Positions 34,297 through 46,402 of a stretch of DNA of 64,000 nucleotides are shown here, piece after piece. The translations under genes and the position numbers were made by a program. The notes below the pieces were generated by a model. The model did not search any database, had not been told where the DNA came from, and worked only from the letters and a program-made list of their open reading frames with translations. The stretch covers positions 32,556,950 to 32,620,949 of the forward strand of contig AP025040.1 in NCBI GenBank assembly GCA_036186865.1, written 5' to 3'. This DNA is from Eustoma russellianum. Taxonomy: Eukaryota > Streptophyta > Magnoliopsida > Gentianales > Gentianaceae. Positions within the stretch are counted from its first letter, which is position 1, and the number at the start of each line of letters is the position of its first letter.

Positions 34297-37200
34297 TGTT
34301 GCACGTCGCATGCAATTGTTACAATCATCACCGGAGGATGATATATTAATATCTCGTTTACCTGATAACGCAGAGGAAGCACCTTTCGTGCCAGTCGTAC
34401 CACGTCGGAAGCGCAGAAGTCGAAAGGAGCTACCACCTCTGCCGCCATCGACAATTCTCACGCGTAGCGCATCTCAGATCATTCAAGGAAGTGACTTCAA
34501 ACCTTTCTCAATGAATCTATTAATTTGGAACATTCGGGGCATGCGCACTTCACTGCCCCGACTACAACAGTTACTTAAAGATCACCGTATAAATTTGCTT
34601 GCTTTAATTGAGCCTAAACATACCCCATCACAGATACATCGATTTTGTTTGCGTCTTGGTTTCAATCGTTGTTATGCTTCAACATCGGAACATATATGGT
34701 TTTTTTGGAGGGATAATGAATTTCTCTTGCTTGACACACAGGATCAGGAGCAAGTGATACACTTGACTCTTTCTTCAGTCACGCAACAGCACTCTTTTGC
34801 TCTATCTTTAGTTTATGCGAATCATACGGCCACACGGCGTCAGGACATTATGGAGTTCGCTAGGGGACTACTCCACGGGGTTACAGTTGCCATGGTTAAT
34901 TGGTGGAGATTTTAATACGTTCCGCACGCTTGAGGACCATAATGGCCGCTCTACACCTTCTTTATCTGCTTTGCAAGATTTTAATGACTGTATTGAGACT
35001 TGTTCACTGATGTCCCCGCCATATCACGGCACTCGATATACTTGGGCGGAGGGTCGTGGCCTTGGGAGAGTTCGCCGGAGACTAGACTGGACATTTATTA
35101 ACGCCCAGATGCATGATATGTTTGACGATTTGAAACTCACGCACTTGCCACGAGTCACATCGGATCATACCCCATTATTGATACAATGTCAGGCAAGTAC
35201 CCAACCGATTCGTCGTACCTTTCGGTTTTTAGATGCATGGCTCCAACATCCGGATTTTCATAACTATGTGCGAAATGCATGGCTCTCGTATTCCACAACA
35301 GGTGGCATGCGAGGTTTTTATAACAAATTATTTGCTTTAAAGAAAGATATACAGCATTGGAATAAGGCAATCTTTGGGAACATTTTTAGTAATTTGAAGG
35401 AGGCCGAAAATACACTGAATATAGCAGAAAATAACTGGGATGCTAATTCTACGGAGGAGGCGCGAGAGGCCTACTCTCGGGCTAAGGCGCAATACTTGCT
35501 TGCCTCAAAATATGAACTCTTATATTGGAAGCAAAAAGCTCGGGTAAAATGGTTGCAAGAAGGGGATGCTAATACCCGTTACTTTCACTCACTTGTCAAA
35601 GGTAAGCGCGCGCAATTAAGCATTCGTCAGCTTCGTGATTCACAGGGATCATTGCTGACACAGCATGAGGATCTTATGAGGGCGGCGGTAGATTTTTATA
35701 CAGATTTATTTGCCAGAGTACCGACCACAAATCATACGGAAATATTATCATATATTCCAAGCCTAGTCAATGACGCAGATAATACGATGCTTACCCAGTT
35801 ACCTATGGAATCCGAAGTCAAAGATGCGGTATGGAGTCTAGATCCAAATAGTTCGGCAGGTCCTGACGGATTTAATGGCCATTTTTACCGTTCCTGTTGG
35901 TCGATCATACACTTGGATGTGCTTAAAGCTGTACAGGAATTTTTTATTGGGGTTCCACAGCCGACGGTGATGGCTAGTGCACTGCTTACTCTCATTCCAA
36001 AAGTCCAGGCTCCCCAGACTTTTAGTGACTTTCGCCCAATATGTCTTACAAATTTCCTCAGCAAAGTTTGCACTCGTATTATTGCCACTCGTTTGAATCA
36101 GTTATTACATAAGTTAATCTCGCCGGAGCAAACGGGATTTCTTGCAGGAACGGATATCTCTACTCAAGTGCTTTTAGCTCGTGAAATGGTGCATATGTTG
36201 GATAAGGGCGGGCCACAGTTATGTCTGAAACTTGATATGATGAAGGCTTTTGATCGTGTTAGCTGGGACTACCTCCAACAGCTCCTCCGTAAGTTTGGGT
36301 TTTCAGACTTTTTCGTTCGGGTTATCATTAATCATCTTGGTGCTACGAGGATGTCAGTATTAATTAATGGACAGCCTTCGCCATACTTCCGTCCATTTAA
36401 AGGCGTTAAACAGGGGGATCCCCTATCCCCTTTACTGTTTATATTGTCATCAGAGGGTTTTAGTCGAGGGTTGAAGGCTCTGGTTAGCACGGGCAGGATA
36501 CGATCCTTTCGGTTGGGCAGAATCCCTATGGAAATTTCGCATTTAGCATACGCAGATGATTTGCTTATCTTTCTGCAAGGCACTCAAAGGAATCTTCGCC
36601 GTTTCCATGCATTTCTCACTACATATGAAACTGCATCAGGGCAAAAAGTTAATTTTGGTAAAAGCAGTTTTATCCCATCCTCCAACATTTCGGCACGCCA
36701 ATGTCAAACTATAAAAGGCATCCTAGGTATGCGTCAAACAACTCTGCCTTTTCGCTACCTTGGTTCCTTTCTTCACAAGGGAATTCCACGGGCTACACAC
36801 TGTGCCTCGTTGTTACAGCATGTGGATGACCGACTACAGGGTTGGCATTCACGCCTCTTATCTTCCGCAGGCCGGTTGGTGCTACTACGTTCTGTCATTG
36901 CGGCACTCCCACTACATATTCTAGCAGCAGGCGGCATGCCTAAGTCAGTCATCCGTATGCTTGATAGAAAGATGTCCGCGTTTTTTTGGGGGGATAGGCA
37001 TCATTGGGTTGCATGGAGCACTATTACTTCACCAGTTGAGGAAGGGGGATTAGGGCTTCGTAGTCTTCGCGAGCTACAACAGGCATATGCATGTCGTATA
37101 TGGTGGCAATATCAGCGCCAGGATACATTGTGGAGTAAGTACATGCACTTTAAGTATGGCAGACGAGGTGACTATACTCCCAGGCTGCCAGATTCAGCAG

Positions 37201-38372
37201 TTTGGAAATCTATCTGTCGCATTCACCCCAAATGTTTATCTCACTCAACTGGCCTAGGCACATTTCTTTCATGGACGGCCACGTCTTCAGGGGAGTTTAC
37301 GCTTAGATCGGCCTATGATATCTGTTGCACACCGCGCACAACACTACTTTCGGCCTCATTTATTTGGTTTAAACATCACACCCCAACTGTTCGGCTATTG
37401 TTGTGGCGTTTTTTCCACTGCGCTTTACCTTTTGAAGATTATATCGGCTCATATCAAATGGTTCGTCCTACTCAATGTCCTTTTTGTAAATCACATTCGG
37501 CAACTGTGGACCATGTATTCATTTACTGCTCTCGTATCCGATACTTTTGGAGTTTTTTTGCTGCTGAGTTAAACGGGGTACCGCCGACATCTATGTCTTT
37601 GCGACAATATTTACTAGCATGGTGGTATCGGTCTAATTCTACATCACTAGCTGGAGTTTTGAAGATTGTCGTCCCTGCTATAGTCTTCTCCAACATATGG
37701 CGACAATATGCGCAACTCATCTATAGAGACGCTACATCTTTCTCGACAGCCGCATTGCAAAATTCTATCCACTTTGATATACATGTCTGGACGATGAGCC
37801 TCCATGGAACTAAGTTGGCAGCAGGCCCACTGCCCCTGCTCCCATGGCTCCCTCGGATTCGGGCTCCACGACTTCGGGTACTTAGGTGGCAAATCCCCCC
37901 TTCGGGTAGGTTAAAGTTAAACGTGGATGCAGCAGTTGGCCAACAAAACGCTGCAGGAGGAGTGATATTGCGTGATCATAATGGTTTGTGCATCCATGCC
38001 CTTTCTTTTCATCTACCCCACAGTACACCATTACAGGCAGAAATTCAGACTACTCTCTTTGGCCTGCTTTACTTCCTTCCTTTATACCGAAACTTAATGG
38101 TGGAATCGGATTGTGCTCAAATGATCACATGTCTTAGACAACCGCGACACCCAACAGGAAATTACCATCTTCGACTGCTTCACCACCTGGTCAGCCAGCA
38201 CCAGCTTGTGTTACTTCATACGTACCGGGAGAATAATATGCCAGCTCATTATATCGCCCAACATGCAATGATGCATCCTATAACCGGGCTCTATAACCGG
38301 CATACTCTTCCATCCATAGTCAAGGCTTCAGTGGAACTGGATCTCACCTCGGCGACCTTGCGAACAGTATAA
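34265..38372 (+). pseudogene. LINE ORF2: endonuclease, reverse transcriptase, zf-RVT, RNase H (one frameshift)
   Basis: The first frame (34265-34915) holds the N-terminal apurinic endonuclease (NLLIWNIRGM from 34514, LLALIEPKH). A shift near 34880 moves to the long frame ending 38372. In the long frame the endonuclease resumes at LIGGDFN and ends TSDHTPLL. The RT follows: SSAGPDGFNGHF, TLIPKVQAP.TFSDFRPI, LKLDMMKAFDRVSW, GVKQGDPLSPLLFI and the catalytic YADD near codon 578. Then come a zf-RVT module (CPFCKSHSATVDHVFIYC) and an RNase H domain from about codon 1034 (LNVDAAVGQQNAAGG, VESDCAQMI). Plant L1 elements with RNase H are known. The enzyme nicks target DNA and primes reverse transcription there. 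Confidence 0.94.
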
Positions 38373-38376
38373 TGGA

Positions 38377-39438
38377 GTGCTGTCCTTTTCTCCCCCTTCT
38401 GCCCGTGTCATAACATACACGGGCAGACCCGGTACGCATAATGTTCCTATCATATGCTGCAGTTACATCATTTTTTTGCTCATACATATTAATGTTGTTC
38501 TTACCATGTTCATTGGCTGTTGTGGTAATTGTGAGCACAATTTGGCGCGCGGTTGCAACCCTACAAAATATGTAGTCTTCCATATGGATTGGCCTCACCT
38601 CCTTCTTTCTGCCTGCACTGCCTCTGGTGCAGGCAGCGCTGGTTCGTTTCCTTTTCTTTTGGTAATTCGTCGCACTCGAATTTTTTCTGCACTGACGTTG
38701 ACGTTCTCTTTGCACCATATATATCGGATGGCAAAATGCTTATCCGCTTCGCTGGGGCCTGTGAGCCAACTTGGAGATAACCAGATTTCTTCATCCATTG
38801 ACTCTCGGCTGACGGACGCATGTGGTGGTCCATGTTTGCCTTCCGAAGGCAGACATTGTCTCTTCACAGGTCTATCTGCCGGTACTTTGTTTAGTGCCGG
38901 CAGCGCAGGTTTGATCTATATCCAGCACTTTCCGATTTATCCCTGTTTTATTCGTATGTCTTATATCTCTCTTTCTTCTTTGGCTGAGTGGGAGCGTACG
39001 TGGTTGACACTTCAAATTGGTGCCCTGAGCATATGGCCCTCATCCATTTACTGCATAGCTACCCTCGTTGGAGGTGTTGATTTCTGGATACAGTGGTACC
39101 ATAAGTACATTGCAGATTACATTCAAGGCATTGAAGGGCATTGGCGGTGCTTCAGTACGGCATTGGACTGTCGCCTTACTTTTTTATGTTTGTATCACAC
39201 ACGGTTATGTTTCTTTTATGTATTACACATTTCTGACTATCAACCATCCAGGCATATAAATATGTATTCTTTTTCCTTCGCCGGGGTTTTATCCACAAGG
39301 GTGGTTTTACTCGGCAAGGTTTTAATGCGGCATATCATATATTGCCAGGATGTTGATAACCAATTGCTTTACTATTCCTTGTTTCATTTGGTTGTAATAT
39401 GGTTTTCCTCCGCCATAAGTGAGGGATTTATTCAATAA
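38377..39438 (+). CDS. Open frame in the LINE 3' region (possible ORF3), unknown function
   Basis: An uninterrupted 353-codon frame fills almost the whole region between the ORF2 stop and the poly(A) end. The first codons lack an ATG; the first in-frame ATG is 38506 (about 310 codons). The translation is hydrophobic and rich in I, S, Y, C and L, with several stretches that could be membrane segments, and matches no family I recognise. The truncated LINE on the other strand (45838-46398) also keeps an open frame here, and the two share VFHMDW and a C-terminal block INMYxFSFAxVLSTRVVL in the same phase. It could be a real third ORF or chance openness of the 3' UTR. Confidence 0.35.
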   Translation: MLSFSPPSARVITYTGRPGTHNVPIICCSYIIFLLIHINVVLTMFIGCCGNCEHNLARGCNPTKYVVFHMDWPHLLLSACTASGAGSAGSFPFLLVIRRTRIFSALTLTFSLHHIYRMAKCLSASLGPVSQLGDNQISSSIDSRLTDACGGPCLPSEGRHCLFTGLSAGTLFSAGSAGLIYIQHFPIYPCFIRMSYISLSSLAEWERTWLTLQIGALSIWPSSIYCIATLVGGVDFWIQWYHKYIADYIQGIEGHWRCFSTALDCRLTFLCLYHTRLCFFYVLHISDYQPSRHINMYSFSFAGVLSTRVVLLGKVLMRHIIYCQDVDNQLLYYSLFHLVVIWFSSAISEGFIQ

Positions 39439-39462
39439 AATATCACATTTTCATAAAAAAAA

Positions 39463-39523
39463 TATATATATATATATGGATCTAGGCATATATATGGCAA
39501 TAAAATGATTTTCGGAGAAGTGT

Positions 39524-39554
<31 letters not shown>

Positions 39555-42500
39555 ATGCGGTTAAATATATATGTATATAAATGCACACACATCCACTTAG
39601 CATTTTTGGTTATAATGTGTACATCTTTTAAGGTTCTGACTTATTTTAAAGGAAATACAGATATACATAGGCATGTATGCATATATATGCGAATATATAT
39701 AGCTATACACATGTGGGTAAGAATTATGAAAAAATATATGAGGGATATATGTATATGTATATATATATATATCGGTCATATGTATAAAAGTGCAGCCCAA
39801 TGAATTTATGAAAAGTACACGTAAATGATTGGGATATGAGATAAATATATATGTATAGACATATATATATGCATTGTTGAGGAAAATATATACATGAAGT
39901 ATATATAGGCATATTTCGGCCATAAGGCCTTATGAGATAAGCTATAGCAATCTAGATCATTAAGAAACCTTGAATAAATAAGGTAGTTGAATGTAAAGAG
40001 CTTTTCATTCAAAGAATGTCTTTCCCTCTCCCCATGAAGGAGCCGCCGGGTGCCTACCCCAAGAAGAGTTAATCTCTTCTCCCTTAACAAGAAGCCTCCC
40101 TAAATTAACACCTCTTGAGTAGTCTTTATCCAAAGAATAACTTCAAAATATTTCCCTCCTTCCTTTCACAATCAACCGGGCAGGGCATTGAACAAGAAGG
40201 AGTCCAAGAACCACTACAACCTCAAGGTTTAACTAGGTAAGACAACCCTCTAAAATCTTTAGGAAGTTACATTTGAAGGAATAAAGCTCATATGGCATCA
40301 CTCTTTGACAAAACCGTGAACTTCATGGTTTAGGCAAAGGTTTTCAAGACACCAAACAAGGGTAGTGCCCTAGCAAGAGTGGATTTTCCTCAATCCGCCC
40401 AAGGTGCAAATGGTAAGACCCTCCATCCCTCCTTTAGGTTGTATTATGTAATCTAAGGAATGGCTAACAAATACCTTTAAACCGTATGTGATAGAGAAAG
40501 ATAGGAGGAAGTACTTCTTGTGCCAACAAGCCCAAGCAAGATCCAAGAACTATGAAGGCAAGTACACTATAATTTTTGTGGCTTGAATGTGAGAGTGCTT
40601 GCATGAATGGCTAGATGACCGTAAGGTTCAATCTTAGTTGTGATATGCTAAGCTTTGATGCATAAACTTTCGGCCTAGGAGCCAAACGGTGTATAGGTGT
40701 GAATTTTTGTTTAAAGGTGGAATCTTTATTGGTTTTATGCACTATTATGTGATAACCTAAGATGGACATGCTAAAGATTCTTTCTTTTCCATGGATGGGG
40801 TATACGGTTGAAGGGTTTAAAGAGATAGAAGTGGTTTTGCATGAAAAGATAAATTATGGGGTAAAGTGGAGACAAGATTATGTTTTTGTGTGTTAAGCTT
40901 CACATGTTCCTTGTGGATATATTATTTTGCCTTGCATGTACCTAAATGGGCTGTTGGTGACTAGGGTGCGTATGCACCAAAATTGTTGCTAATGTTGATT
41001 TAGTGGAATGTGGTATGCTTAGCCAAAGGATGATGTATGTGGTGTACAAATTGTTTTGTAAGAGATTTCATATGATGTTTGTGGCAGGTTGAATCTGTAA
41101 ATTCCCCAAAAAAGATTAAGTTTGAAGTTTAATAAAGGGCTTATGACAAACTATGCAAGTCAGGGCCATTTAGGAAGGAAATATGACAACTAGGAAATTT
41201 ACTGGAGCAGGGCAGATTTTGGGCTGTCTTGTGAGATCCGCAAAGAGACTTTAGGGACATTCAATTTAACGGATTTTTGGTAGGACACTAGCCTTATGTG
41301 TATATCAGATGTGAGAGTTAGAATTTCGTTAAAAAGAGTTACGGATTATTTTTAGTGAAATTTTTACTAAAACTGGTCATGGTGGAAAATTTTACTGTGC
41401 TAGGCAGATTTTATGTGACACCATGAGCAACCAGGAAATGGACCTGAGGAATATGCAATTGGTCCAATTTTTCGTAGGATGCTAGCCTGAGGTGTCTACT
41501 AAGCTTGAGTTGGAATTTCTGAAAAAGGAGTTACGGTATGGTCACACTAAAACTTATAGTAAAATCGGTCCATCCAGAAATCAGCATGTAACGGTTTTAG
41601 GAAAAAGAATAAATGACGCCTCTAACGATATTATAAATCCGCAAAATTTATTTACCAACTACTTAATACATAGGTGAACCCTTCTATGTAAGCCACTTAT
41701 TTTTAGAATGACTAATTAAAGGGTAAACACCATAAATAAGTGGGCATCACTAATCTGAGATTTTCGGCAGAATTGAGGAACTTATTATATGGCCTTAATC
41801 GAATGGACTTAGGCTAGTTATACGACTTGGGCCTACAATCACCAATTAATGGAAGGTTAATAATAAGTTTTCGAAGCTGGCCCAAATTAAAAGAGTTTTA
41901 TTGGTCTTACACGAAAGACCAAAGAAAGGGGCGCTGAATTTCCGAAATTCAGCAACCTTGTTTTAGGATTATTTAAACTAAGTGTCTTACGCATTTTGTA
42001 TCATCACGAGAATTTATTATGAACAAAGGGGGCATTTTTATGCATACGCATGACGAGCATTATTGTTAGTGGGCCTAACCACAAGGGATTAGGGCCGAAT
42101 ACAAGGAGTGTTCATGCTGGAAATTTCCAACATAGCGATGAGTTGTACATATGTGTATATGTAACGCATTATGTCATGGATTGCATATTACATGCCATGC
42201 ATTGCATCATCGTCATTTGCATGATTTATGGCATTGGTTTTATGCGAAAGAAAGATGAAAAGCATATTTAAAGAAATGATCCTGTTTTAAAAGAACGCTT
42301 CCCACCGGTACCGTGTGTGTATGTTCCTGGCCAGTAAGGACCCGCCCAGATCCGGGGTTAATTGATATGATGATATTGACCGTTCGGGCCCGGAGAGAAT
42401 AGACCCGATAAGTGATGACGTTACCGTTCCGAATCCGGAAATAATAGATTCGAAGGGGAGACATGACCGCCTCAGATCCGGGAAGATAGATCTGAACTGA

Positions 42501-43411
42501 TGACGTTACCGTTCCGAATCCGAGAATAATTGATTCGAAGGGGAGACGTGACCGCCTTAGATCCGGGAAGATAGATCTGAACACTCTATTGTTTTCTGAC
42601 GATGATGATTTGAAAGAAAAGCATGAAAGATCATATTCTCATTTTTATCATGATGCATCACAAGTACATATGTATGCATGCCACGTTTACTGAGTCATCG
42701 TGTAATGACACATGATACTTAGACAAAGTTGTTATAACTTGGTAGCTCCTAAGTATGACCTCATTAGTAATGATCCTTGATATGTTACGAATTGATGCAA
42801 GTTACTCTTTTATTGTTATATTCTTATTTGAGTAACGATTTTGCTTAAGTTGTGATCTTGATGCATTAAGTGTTGATCACCATCGGGTATTGGATGGAGG
42901 ACAGGTATGTTTCTAAAACCGAAATATTTTTTTTGGAAGTTCGGTTCTTGTATGTACTTTCCATTTAATCCTCAATTATTATAGTATACTTGCTAGTGAC
43001 TTTGTCACTCACCCCTTATTTTTCCTCCCAGAGGCTGCAGGGAACAAGGTAGAGTGGATTGAGGATGAACCTAGGGTTCTCTACCCGTGAGTGCAGCAAA
43101 GGATGGATGGAATAGGAGACATGACTTGCCGATTATGACTGATGACTGATTAAGTAATTGTGTTGGGAAACATCTACTTTTGAGGACTTTGGTACATTTG
43201 ACTTGGGTTGTAAAAACTAAGAATGATCTCGTGGATGTTTTAATTTGAAGTTTTTATTCTGCCACGGTTTCGCTTACTTGAAGGTGTATAAGCGCGAAAA
43301 TCCATGTATTTTATCATGGATTACGATACGTTACGGATCGACGCCTGGTACTCTCCTTAGTGAAGTACGGCGGGTGCCGGTTCCGGCTAGGCCGGGATGC
43401 AGGGCGCCACA
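39463..43411 (+). repeat. LTR2 continued, after the LINE
   Basis: This is the remaining part of LTR2: (TA)n tracts at about 39461-39477 and 39523-39551, several short TATA-rich blocks, then the 190-bp repeats (about 41170-41590). A GAAATTTCC palindrome sits near 42120 and the hairpin array at 42345-42585. Nothing coding is seen. Confidence 0.85.
42345..42585. repeat. Covarying hairpin array in LTR2
   Basis: It has the same units as LTR1, including the tandem duplication of the CGAATC/GATTCG plus TCAGATC/GATCTGA block. Individual point differences inside the units are few. Confidence 0.8.
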
Positions 43412-43413
43412 GG

Positions 43414-43425
43414 TGGTATCAGAGC
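43414..43425 (+). promoter_or_regulatory. Primer binding site, tRNA-Met, second array unit
   Basis: TGGTATCAGAGC starts two bases after the LTR2 end. The leader 43426-43706 is almost the same as in the first unit. Confidence 0.95.
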
Positions 43426-43706
43426 TAAGGTTCCAGATCCGGGCAGAATATAGAATTAAGTTATGTTCGTAGTCAACTAAGCTTGATCTTAGACCTAGTC
43501 ATGATCCTAGATGAGAGTTGACCTTAGACTAGGATGACTTAGACTAGAAAGTCAGGGTTTCGGTTGATAACAAAACCCTTGGTTACGGACTTTCATTAAA
43601 ATACGAACCGTATCAAATCTATTTATGTGCCACCGAGAACTTTTATTAGGTTACAAGTTAAATAGTGTCACTTCTTCTGGTGTGACTGCAAATAAACAGA
43701 CGTTAT

Positions 43707-44440
43707 ATGGTGCAGATGACCCCACAGACCGGTACGTGGACATCGTCACTGTCACCTCCGGGAGGATTGGATTTTATTACCGGCAATTAGCTAAAGCACA
43801 AATTCCGAGGTTCGGCGGGGAGTTTGAACCCGAAGAGGCTGAAAAGTTGTTGGACGAGGTTGAGGACCACCTTGTTAGAGTTCGGGTACCAGATGAGATG
43901 AGAGCACTAATTTTTTGGCCATTCTTGATCGGTAAAGCCAGTCAATGGTGGAGGAAGAGGGTCCAGTCACTGTCTCGACCTATAGCCTGGGCGAGATTTC
44001 TGGAAGAATTTTGTGCAGCTTACTTCTCACTGGAGTTGGTGGTCGAGAGAATTGAAGAATTTGATACACTAAGACGAGAACCGGGCACCCCGGTATCAGG
44101 ATATGTCCATCAGTTTACCATGTTGGGACGGTATGCTCCCTTGATCATGGAGGATGAACAGTTGAAGATAACCAAATTCGTACGTGGTCTGAATCCTCAG
44201 ATTAAAGCTAGATTAGGCAAAGTGTACCCAAAGACTTTCGATGGACTGATAAAGGACTGCTATAAAGTGGAGCACGATATCCGGATGATGGAGGAACAAA
44301 GGAGATTGAATAAGCTTATGAAGAGAGAGGGTAGAAGGTGGCAGCCGTATTCTTATGGAGCCACGCATAAGGCGATCAGAGGCGCTAGCCTAGATCGAAG
44401 GATGATGCATCCAAGGATCTCGGAACACCCAAACTACTGA
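43707..44440 (+). pseudogene. gag: Gag of gag-only element, second copy (frameshift near the start)
   Basis: It is homologous to 30916-31650 throughout. The start ATG at 43707 matches the first copy, but a small deletion near 43765 (ggaggattgg where copy 1 has ggaggtatcgg) shifts the frame. The capsid domain from FYYRQLAKAQ onward is therefore open only in the frame that runs upstream into the leader. The rest is intact to HPRISEHPNY and has CAG where copy 1 has the TAG. It lacks a zinc knuckle and any pol domain, as in copy 1. Confidence 0.9.
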
Positions 44441-44656
44441 TAGGTACATTGGATTCTCCAAACTAAAGTACCTACATTTTGTCTTACGTATTCCAAATAA
44501 AGTGAGTCATAAAGGAATATGATAGGGAACCTGGAAGGAAGATTCTACATAGGTACTGATGATTGGACACGGTAAACAAATAAAAGTTATATAAGGACAG
44601 CGGAAACATGGAAGCGTAGGCCCCACTGTTCCAGTTTCGAGGACGAAACTTATTTT

Positions 44657-44667
44657 AAGGGGGGAAA
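44657..44667 (+). promoter_or_regulatory. Polypurine tract, second array unit
   Basis: AAGGGGGGAAA abuts the start of LTR3. Confidence 0.93.
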
Positions 44668-45837
44668 TGTTGTACCCCGCCCAAAATTAGTACGACATTT
44701 GGGGTTGGGGTGTAGCAAGGCAAGAGAATGATACCTCGGAAGGAGGATATTTTCGGCTTTACCTATGATTATTTAAGATAAAAGGGAATTCAGCATACCC
44801 CCAAAGCGTTAAACATGAAGCAAGAAGGCTGATTAGAAGTTTATATAAGAATACTAAATTGTTGACTTGGGAATTGAGAACAATTAGAAGAAGTATTATT
44901 ATCAGCAACTTTAAGTGAGAAGTCGGTCTATGTGACACACCCATATACCTATGGTGTGGGCATACATCTAGAGATACATATATATACCTCAGGATGGACT
45001 ATCATATGATAAGGGGTTTAATGGATTATGGTCCATAGGAAATATACGTAAGGGGCAGCCCATAGTAATACACAAACACGTGTATATATGCAATATATAA
45101 AGAAAGGGAAATAGGAGCGTGGGTAAGATCCAATTAAAATACATACACCCACATATGCTTTCGGCTAAGGGGTTCTAAGGAGTAACTAATTGGGATAGAG
45201 TTCCTTATTCAAACTCCAAAAGATGGGCCTAATTAAGCCCTTAATAAATTAAGAACTATCTATATCCATCCCTAATATGGCCGCCGGGTACCATTCTTTA
45301 TAAAGTAAGACCAGAGGAACTTTAGCCATTAATTATAGAAATTCTTAAGGTCTAGCAAGTTTAACTTGGCGGAGAATAGATCACATGACACGTTTGTGTA
45401 AGCACTGGATATATATATATAGAGAGAGATGTACGAATATGTGTACGTATATAGTATAAAGTGAAAGCTACCATGTAATAAATGACTCAATGGATTACAA
45501 TGCGATGAAAAGTCTACTTAAAGATCCGTATAGAGGAAATATACGACTCTATGCATCTTCTTGATACTTCATGAATTTCAAAGACCTAAGCATACGTGTA
45601 TACCAAAGTGGATCATCCATGTTTATGATTTAAGGTGTGACAACAAGATCTAGAAAATGGATAGATTATGAATAATATATGCGGGTATACATATCGATAT
45701 ATATATATATATATATATGGATCTAGGCATATATATGGCAATAAAATGATTTTCGGAGAAGTGTGTTATATTTTTTTTTTAAGCAAGAGATATCTTATTA
45801 TTGATAAAGCCTCACTTGTGGTGGAGGAAAAACCATA

Positions 45838-46398
45838 TTACAAAGCATCAGAGTATGAGAATAAATGAAATAACGAGCTAAGAATAGCATAGCTCCAGTC
45901 GTATACGATATGCCGCATTAAAACCTTGCCAGGTAAAACCACCCTTGTGGATAAAACCCTGGCGAAGGAAAAAGCGTACATATTTATACAACCATCCTTG
46001 ATATGTGTTAAATCTGCGTATAAAAACGATGACATGTATGTCATAAGTGCTGATAACATGCAAGAGCGCCATTTGTAGCAGGGAAGAGTGCTAGTCCGAT
46101 CCAGGAGGCCTTCAGAAACAAAGCTTGGGTGTGTAGTGTAGGCTGCAGAGGCCATCAGTGTGTAGTATCTTGCCAGCAATATATACAGCCCAAGACATGA
46201 GAGAACAAGCAGGAAGAGGCAGTTATGAAGCAGAAGGAGACAAGATAAAATAATGATGAGAAGGAGACAAGACATACCAAACCTGCCTGAATCCCGCAGG
46301 AGACAGGCAGGGAAATTCTTGAAATGCCAATCCATATGGAAGACAGTCTGAGACATCAGAAGGATGAAACACCTATACATCATTTTAGGATCCACCAT
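45838..46398 (-). CDS. Open frame in the LINE 3' region, shorter relative of 38377-39438
   Basis: 186 codons start with an ATG 4 bases after the ORF2 stop. It is leucine-rich and hydrophobic (LLLIIILSCLLLLHNCLFLLVL in the middle, a probable membrane segment). It shares VFHMDW and the C-terminal INMYAFSFARVLSTRVVL block, in the same phase, with the ORF after ORF2 in the longer LINE, while the middle parts differ in length and sequence. No known function. Confidence 0.35.
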   Translation of the reverse strand: MVDPKMMYRCFILLMSQTVFHMDWHFKNFPACLLRDSGRFGMSCLLLIIILSCLLLLHNCLFLLVLSCLGLYILLARYYTLMASAAYTTHPSFVSEGLLDRTSTLPCYKWRSCMLSALMTYMSSFLYADLTHIKDGCINMYAFSFARVLSTRVVLPGKVLMRHIVYDWSYAILSSLFHLFSYSDAL

Positions 46399-46402
46399 TG
46401 GG

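Larger units (their letters stand above)
32990..39462 (+). mobile_element. L1-type LINE, near full length
   Basis: A 6.5 kb non-LTR retrotransposon with ORF1 (DUF4283 plus CCHC), ORF2 (endonuclease, RT, zf-RVT, RNase H), a long 3' region and a terminal A run (about 39454-39462). It sits in the first (TA)n tract of LTR2. The likely target duplication is the TA run plus TGGAT on both sides (ending 32989 and near 39481), which makes the exact ends ambiguous by several bases. It has frameshifts in ORF1 and in the endonuclease, so this copy is not autonomous. Confidence 0.93.
31919..43411 (+). repeat. LTR2 of the array, shared by both units, interrupted by a LINE
   Basis: It runs from TGTTGTACCCCGCCC to GGGCGCCACA. 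Discounting the LINE (about 32990-39462) it is about 5.0 kb. It serves as 3' LTR of the first gag unit and 5' LTR of the second. Its first part is closer to LTR3 and its last part to LTR1, with the switch near the hairpin array. That array lies at 42345-42585 and has the LTR1-type duplication. Confidence 0.92.

Noticed and set aside
34815..38372. Group II intron or retron reverse transcriptase
   Set aside because: Endonuclease, zf-RVT and RNase H domains and the poly(A) end identify a plant L1 LINE.
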